Assembly: GCA_026418215.1 (NCBI GenBank)
Contig: JAOABT010000412.1
Span: 1 to 8,463, forward strand
Length of the DNA: 8,463 nucleotides
Source: Clostridia bacterium
Lineage (GTDB): Bacteria > Bacillota > Clostridia > DSM-8532
Direction of reading: 5' to 3'
Both the position numbers and the translations under genes were made by a program. Positions 5,323 to 8,463 of this stretch are shown in pieces. Each line of letters starts with the position of its first letter. Position 1 is the stretch's first letter. The notes beneath the pieces were generated by a model that was given only the letters and a program-made list of their open reading frames with translations, was not told the origin of the DNA and did not search any database.

Positions 5323-7728
5323 ATGGCGGTCTCTCCACTTCAATCAGGATCTCTTCGGAAGGTGTGCGACCCTTCGCTCTTTAAATTTCAGGATACATCG
5401 GTCCTAACGCCATCTCGTGATCTCATAGGGCAGCAGAGGGCTATTGAAGCCACAGAATTTGGCCTTGCCATACAGCTCGATGGCTACAATATCTACATGG
5501 CAGGCGATTCGGGCGAAGGCAAAACGCGCTATGCCCTTGAGAGCGCACAAAAACAAGCTCGCCTTATGCCCATTCCAGACGATTGGTGCTACGTCTATAA
5601 CTTTGAGGATTCCAACAGGCCAAGAGCCCTTAACCTTCCGGCAGGCACAGGCCGTGATTTCAAGAAGGACATGGAGGACTTTGTAAAGGTCATTCAGCAG
5701 GAAATCGTTAAGGCCTTCGACGGCGAGGATTATGAAGCCGAGCGTTCACGTATTATCAAGGAGTTCAGAGATAAAAAGGATGAATATGTCATGGAGCTTA
5801 CTCAAGAAGCGTCGGAAAGAGGCTTTAAGGTGAAGCTTGCAAACTCTGGCATCTACTTCATGCCCATTATTGATGGGGAGCCCTTAAGCGAGGACGAATT
5901 CAAGGCACTGGACGAAGAGGTGAAAATTGAGCTCTCAAAATCCAGTGAGGATCTCCAGAACAATACGGCCGACACCATTCGAAAAATCCGAGAGGTTGAG
6001 ATGGAGGCAGAGATTGCCGTTCGTGAGTGGGAAAATCAGATTGCGCTTTACGCTGTAGGCATTCATATTGATGACTTAAAGGCCAAATACAGCCTTTATC
6101 CGCTGGTTGTCGAATATCTTGACAATGTCAAGGAGGATATCCTTGAAAACATTGAGCAGCTTGTGGGAGATGACGACGATGACGACCAGAGCGCCCTCTA
6201 TCAGATGATGATGAAGAAGAATTCCGAGGATAATCCTTATGACCGCTATAAGGTCAATCTTTTAGTGGACAACAGCAGGCTCCACGGCGCGCCGGTCATT
6301 GTGGACTATAATCCTACATACTATAACCTCATGGGCCGCTGCGAGTATGAAAACGAGTTTGGCACCATGACAACCGATTACACCATGATCAAACCGGGCC
6401 TTTTTCACCAGGCCAACGGCGGTTTTCTGATTCTCCAAATCAATGATGTCATCTCAAATCCGCAATCTTTTGAGGCCATTAAGAGAACCCTCAAAACAAG
6501 GCAGATTGTGATAGAGAACATTAAGGAGCAGATGGGGCTCGTGGCTGTTTCAGCTCTCAAGCCTGAGTCCATACCGGTCAACGTCAAGATCATTCTAGTG
6601 GGCAGCGCTGAGGTCTATCAGCTCCTCTATAACTACGACCGGGATTTTAAAAAGCACTTTAAAATTAAGGCTGAATTCGATGAACAGATGGACTGGAATC
6701 AGGAAAACATCATGAGGCTGGCCCACTATATCGGGGCGTTCTGTAACAAGGAAGGCATCAGTCATTTCGACCGTTCGGGTGTTGCCGAGGTTGTCAATTA
6801 CTGCTCGTGGCTTGTACAGGATCAGAATAAGCTTACAACGCGTTTTTCAGAGATTGTGAACATTCTGGGTGAAGCTGGCACATGGGCACGTATTGAGGGG
6901 GCCAGCCTGGTTTCAGACCGTCATGTTAAAAAAGCAGTCCTTGAAAAGAAGAAGCGTTCCAACAAGTACGATGAGGAGCTTTTGGAGCTTGTGAAGGACG
7001 GAACACTCCTCATCGACACCGATGGCTATACAGTAGGGCAGATCAATGGTCTTGCTGTGTTGGATATGGGGGACTACTGCTTTGGGAAACCCAACAGAAT
7101 CACGGCTGCTACTTACATGGGAAAGAATAATATTCTCGATATCGAACGAGAGGTTGAAACAGGCGGGGTGACGCATTCCAAGGGCGTTCTCATCCTGAGC
7201 GGCTATATCGGTAAGAAATATGCGCAGGAGATTCCACTTTCGTTGGCAGCGAGCATCTGCTTTGAACAGCTCTACAGCGGTATTGAGGGCGACAGCGCAT
7301 CCTCAACGGAGCTTTTTGCGATACTGTCAAGCTTGTCGGATCTGCCTATTTATCAAGGGATAGCCGTAACCGGCTCGGTTAATCAGCATGGTGCCATTCA
7401 GCCCATTGGCGGAGCGACTTTCAAGATCGAAGGCTTCTTTGAAATCTGCAAAATCAATGGACTAAACGGTAAGCAGGGTGTTATAATACCCTATCAGAAT
7501 GTACGTAACCTGATGCTTTCCGATGAAGTGGTAGAAGCTGTTGAAAAGGGGCTCTTCAGAATATATCCCATCAGAACCGTGGACGAGGGCATAGAAATCC
7601 TTACAGGGGTGCAGGCCGGAGAGAGGCTTCCCGACGGAACCTATCCCGCAGGCTCAGTCAATGACCGTGTGTACCAGAAGCTGCGGCGTTTTGCAGAAAC
7701 GACCGCAAGGTACCGTTCTATGGACTAG
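5323..7728 (+). CDS. Lon-family ATP-dependent protease, AAA_32/Lon_C type (LonB-like, soluble)
   Basis: An 801-residue cytosolic protein combining a P-loop ATPase with a C-terminal S16 protease. A conserved N-terminal segment leads into FEFGLAI-like sequence (here TEFGLAIQLDGYNIYMAG) and Walker A GDSGEGKT at residues 61-68. Residues about 112-290 are a long charged, mostly helical insertion ending in six aspartates (283-288). The second half of the ATPase follows: HQANGGFLILQIND (362-375) at the Walker B position, then a sensor-like VGSAEVYQLL (427-436). The protease domain covers about 560-765. Its serine is S658 in EGDSAS (codon 7294-7296) and its lysine K701 in PIGGATFK (7423-7425), 43 residues apart as in LonA. 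No transmembrane helices are visible, unlike archaeal LonB. It belongs with the AAA_32 (YcbZ/LonH-like) proteins often annotated just as AAA family or Lon-like protease. Its substrates are unknown. The canonical Walker B aspartate is replaced by Q372, which may be normal in this subfamily. Confidence 0.9.
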   Translation: MAVSPLQSGSLRKVCDPSLFKFQDTSVLTPSRDLIGQQRAIEATEFGLAIQLDGYNIYMAGDSGEGKTRYALESAQKQARLMPIPDDWCYVYNFEDSNRPRALNLPAGTGRDFKKDMEDFVKVIQQEIVKAFDGEDYEAERSRIIKEFRDKKDEYVMELTQEASERGFKVKLANSGIYFMPIIDGEPLSEDEFKALDEEVKIELSKSSEDLQNNTADTIRKIREVEMEAEIAVREWENQIALYAVGIHIDDLKAKYSLYPLVVEYLDNVKEDILENIEQLVGDDDDDDQSALYQMMMKKNSEDNPYDRYKVNLLVDNSRLHGAPVIVDYNPTYYNLMGRCEYENEFGTMTTDYTMIKPGLFHQANGGFLILQINDVISNPQSFEAIKRTLKTRQIVIENIKEQMGLVAVSALKPESIPVNVKIILVGSAEVYQLLYNYDRDFKKHFKIKAEFDEQMDWNQENIMRLAHYIGAFCNKEGISHFDRSGVAEVVNYCSWLVQDQNKLTTRFSEIVNILGEAGTWARIEGASLVSDRHVKKAVLEKKKRSNKYDEELLELVKDGTLLIDTDGYTVGQINGLAVLDMGDYCFGKPNRITAATYMGKNNILDIEREVETGGVTHSKGVLILSGYIGKKYAQEIPLSLAASICFEQLYSGIEGDSASSTELFAILSSLSDLPIYQGIAVTGSVNQHGAIQPIGGATFKIEGFFEICKINGLNGKQGVIIPYQNVRNLMLSDEVVEAVEKGLFRIYPIRTVDEGIEILTGVQAGERLPDGTYPAGSVNDRVYQKLRRFAETTARYRSMD

Positions 7729-7760
7729 AAGGGAAAGACATCTTAAAGAAACCATCAAAC

Positions 7761-7817
7761 AGCCCATGAAAGGTTAGCATTTCATAACATTGCAGCCTTT
7801 TTATGGGCTTTAGTTTT
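7761..7817 (+). terminator. Possible terminator or leader hairpin between the protease and the small membrane protein gene
   Basis: AGCCCAT (7761-7767) pairs with ATGGGCT (7803-7809). After a small internal loop, AAAGG (7769-7773) pairs with CCTTT (7796-7800), giving a 12-bp stem with a 22-base loop. The downstream tract TTTAGTTTT (7809-7817) is T-rich but broken. It could terminate protease transcription partially, or act as a hairpin just before the ribosome binding site of the next gene. The long loop makes it a weaker terminator than the one after lon. Confidence 0.45.
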
Positions 7818-7823
7818 GGGAGG
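7818..7823 (+). promoter_or_regulatory. Ribosome binding site for the small membrane protein
   Basis: GGGAGG sits seven bases before ATG 7831, an ideal spacing. It rules out the in-frame TTG at 7816, which lies just upstream of and overlaps the site. Confidence 0.85.
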
Positions 7824-7830
7824 AAGAATA

Positions 7831-8100
7831 ATGAGTATTTTCGAGGCGGGAATGTTGATTTGCTTTGGAGCGGCTTGGCCCACATCCATAATGAAATCTC
7901 TGAAGTCCAGATCCACCAAGGGGAAAAGCGTTTCTTTTCTCTTTATTGTTTTGATTGGCTATGTCTTCGGCATTCTTCACAAGCTTCTTTACAGTATGGA
8001 TATCGTCATTGTGTTTTACGTGATCAACCTTATCATGGTTGGTACGGACGCCGTCCTGTATTTCAGAAACAAGCGATACGAACAGACCCATACCGATTAA
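7831..8100 (+). CDS. Small three-helix membrane protein, SemiSWEET/PQ-loop-like
   Basis: An 89-residue hydrophobic protein with three predicted membrane spans at about residues 4-21, 34-54 and 58-78. A basic loop KSLKSRSTKGKS (22-33) lies between spans 1 and 2, and the tail is hydrophilic and basic (RNKRYEQTHTD). Length, three-helix layout and the pattern proline, then a Lys/Arg-Ser/Thr-Lys-Gly-Ser loop, then a second span starting S-x-x-F resemble bacterial SemiSWEET sugar transporters, which work as homodimers. The hallmark PQ dipeptide is replaced by W16-P17-T18, so it is a divergent relative at best. N66 in the third span (VINLIMV) could match the asparagine conserved in the substrate pocket of SemiSWEETs. 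There is no signal peptide beyond span 1. It is preceded by a strong ribosome binding site and a hairpin and is probably expressed on its own or by readthrough. Family placement is inference; that it is a real membrane-protein gene is well supported. Confidence 0.8.
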   Translation: MSIFEAGMLICFGAAWPTSIMKSLKSRSTKGKSVSFLFIVLIGYVFGILHKLLYSMDIVIVFYVINLIMVGTDAVLYFRNKRYEQTHTD

Positions 8101-8205
8101 GTATCAGCTATGATTGTCTACTCAAAAGACGGATGCAGGAATACTATTTTGAATTTTGGGAATTAATACTTTGACTAAAACGCTCAAATTTCATGCAGCA
8201 AAGGG

Positions 8206-8233
8206 TCGTTCATTGGATAATATTTTTGAACGA
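8206..8233. repeat. Inverted repeat flanking a -10-like sequence
   Basis: TCGTTCA (8206-8212) and its exact complement TGAACGA (8227-8233) flank a 14-base spacer that includes GATAAT (8216-8221). No matching -35 is seen. The repeat could be an operator or a chance occurrence in AT-rich DNA. Confidence 0.35.
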
Positions 8234-8270
8234 AGCCATTAAGTAATATCAGTATTCTATGAAAGTGTGC

Positions 8271-8285
8271 CCTTTAACGTAAAGG
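8271..8285. repeat. Short perfect hairpin upstream of the right-edge promoter
   Basis: CCTTTA (8271-8276) and TAAAGG (8280-8285) are separated by ACG. No T-run follows, so it is not a normal terminator. It lies 35 bases upstream of the -35 box of the promoter at 8320 and could be a regulator binding site. Confidence 0.35.
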
Positions 8286-8319
8286 TTCTGAAATAAGCCC
8301 ATAAATCATAAAATAATGC

Positions 8320-8348
8320 TTGCAAATACTAGATATCTATAGTACAAT
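8320..8348 (+). promoter_or_regulatory. SigA-type promoter with a palindromic spacer
   Basis: TTGCAA (8320-8325) and TACAAT (8343-8348) are separated by exactly 17 bases, matching the consensus at four and five of six positions. Transcription would start near 8355-8357. The spacer carries the perfect 10-base palindrome TAGATATCTA (8330-8339), a possible repressor site. No gene start is visible before the window ends, so at least 100 bases of leader or non-coding RNA follow. Confidence 0.65.
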
Positions 8349-8355
8349 ATTTTTT

Positions 8356-8463
8356 GCTGTGACATGGCATACGATGAAGCCGCAGATGGCAGGTGAAACA
8401 AACTGGGAACTGCGGTGGAGAATGTCCGATTCAAAGAAACCGGGCGACAAGTCACTTGTACAT
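8356..8463 (+). promoter_or_regulatory. Candidate structured leader RNA (riboswitch-like), truncated by the window edge
   Basis: The region downstream of the promoter is GC-richer than its surroundings and folds into nested helices by eye. An outer stem pairs GACAT (8361-8365) with ATGTC (8422-8426). An inner stem pairs CCGCAG (8380-8385) with CTGCGG (8410-8415) around a purine-rich 24-base loop containing GGCAGGTG and GGGAA. Downstream lie an ACCGGGCGAC segment (8439-8448) and a hairpin ACAAG (8447-8451)/CTTGT (8455-8459). The order stem, GGC, GGTG, GGGAA, closing stem, linker, CCGGGC loosely recalls the ZTP (pfl) riboswitch. However, the expected P2 helix and the GCC half of the terminal hairpin are not intact, so the family is not assigned. 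It could also be a small non-coding RNA. Confidence 0.35.

Larger units (their letters stand above)
8101..8463. other. Gene-free, AT-rich region at the right edge
   Basis: This 363-base stretch has no supported gene on either strand. An 18-codon frame from ATG 8110 lacks a ribosome binding site. No convincing terminator follows the small membrane protein gene. It contains an inverted repeat at 8206-8233, a small hairpin at 8271-8285, a good promoter at 8320-8348 and a potentially structured transcript from about 8355. The whole looks like the upstream region of a gene beginning beyond the window. Confidence 0.75.

Noticed and set aside
8110..8166. 18-codon frame after the membrane protein gene
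   Set aside because: No ribosome binding site and no recognisable motif.
7803..8174. 123-codon plus-strand frame overlapping the small membrane protein
   Set aside because: It is in a different frame from the gene with the strong ribosome binding site and has no coherent hydrophobic pattern or family motif.
8415..8448. SAM-I riboswitch resemblance (GGTGGAG followed by CCGAT and ACCGGGC)
   Set aside because: The conserved 5' AAGAG block and the GGCCCGATGAAACCC-type core are not present; the similarity is limited to short strings.
2..8463. Mobile element, CRISPR or defence system
   Set aside because: No transposase, integrase, direct-repeat array or defence-family motif is visible; gene content is chromosomal housekeeping.

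Overview
The window looks like part of a Firmicutes chromosome, most likely a clostridial anaerobe. The evidence is the strong AGGAGG-type ribosome binding sites, the SigA-like promoters, the LonA sequence, the tsaE-tsaB-rimI cluster, and a second Lon-family protease of the AAA_32/Lon_C type. Base composition looks close to balanced inside genes and AT-rich between them. All supported genes lie on the + strand. There is no mobile element, CRISPR array, tRNA or rRNA gene.

Layout. (1) 2-2092: most of a LonA protease, missing roughly the first 100 residues off the left edge. (2) 2093-2450: a 358-base spacer. It contains an intrinsic terminator (2326-2355) and an extended -10 promoter (2314-2322) placed so that transcription would start inside the terminator hairpin. 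(3) 2451-5241: a tight four-gene run with gaps of 4, 0 and 12 bases, encoding an uncharacterised metal-dependent amidohydrolase, TsaE, TsaB and RimI. (4) 5323-7728: a cytosolic ATP-dependent Lon-family protease. It has an AAA domain, a long acidic helical insertion and a C-terminal S16 domain with an intact Ser-Lys dyad. (5) 7831-8100: an 89-residue, three-helix membrane protein that resembles a SemiSWEET/PQ-loop protein. (6) 8101-8463: 363 bases without a supported gene, ending in a good SigA-type promoter (8320-8348) that would transcribe a potentially structured RNA running off the right edge. This is probably the leader of the next gene.

How they fit together. TsaE and TsaB act with TsaD and TsaC (not in this window) to make the t6A37 modification of ANN-decoding tRNAs. 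RimI acetylates protein N-termini, classically on ribosomal protein S18. The amidohydrolase shares their transcription unit but its substrate cannot be read from sequence. The two Lon-family proteases flank this translation module and differ in architecture, so both are probably functional rather than recent duplicates.

The points most worth a second look are the candidate structured leader at the right edge, the overlapping terminator and promoter after lon, the paired Lon-type proteases, and the small PQ-loop-like membrane protein. Most of the window is ordinary housekeeping DNA, and I do not claim a new system with confidence.
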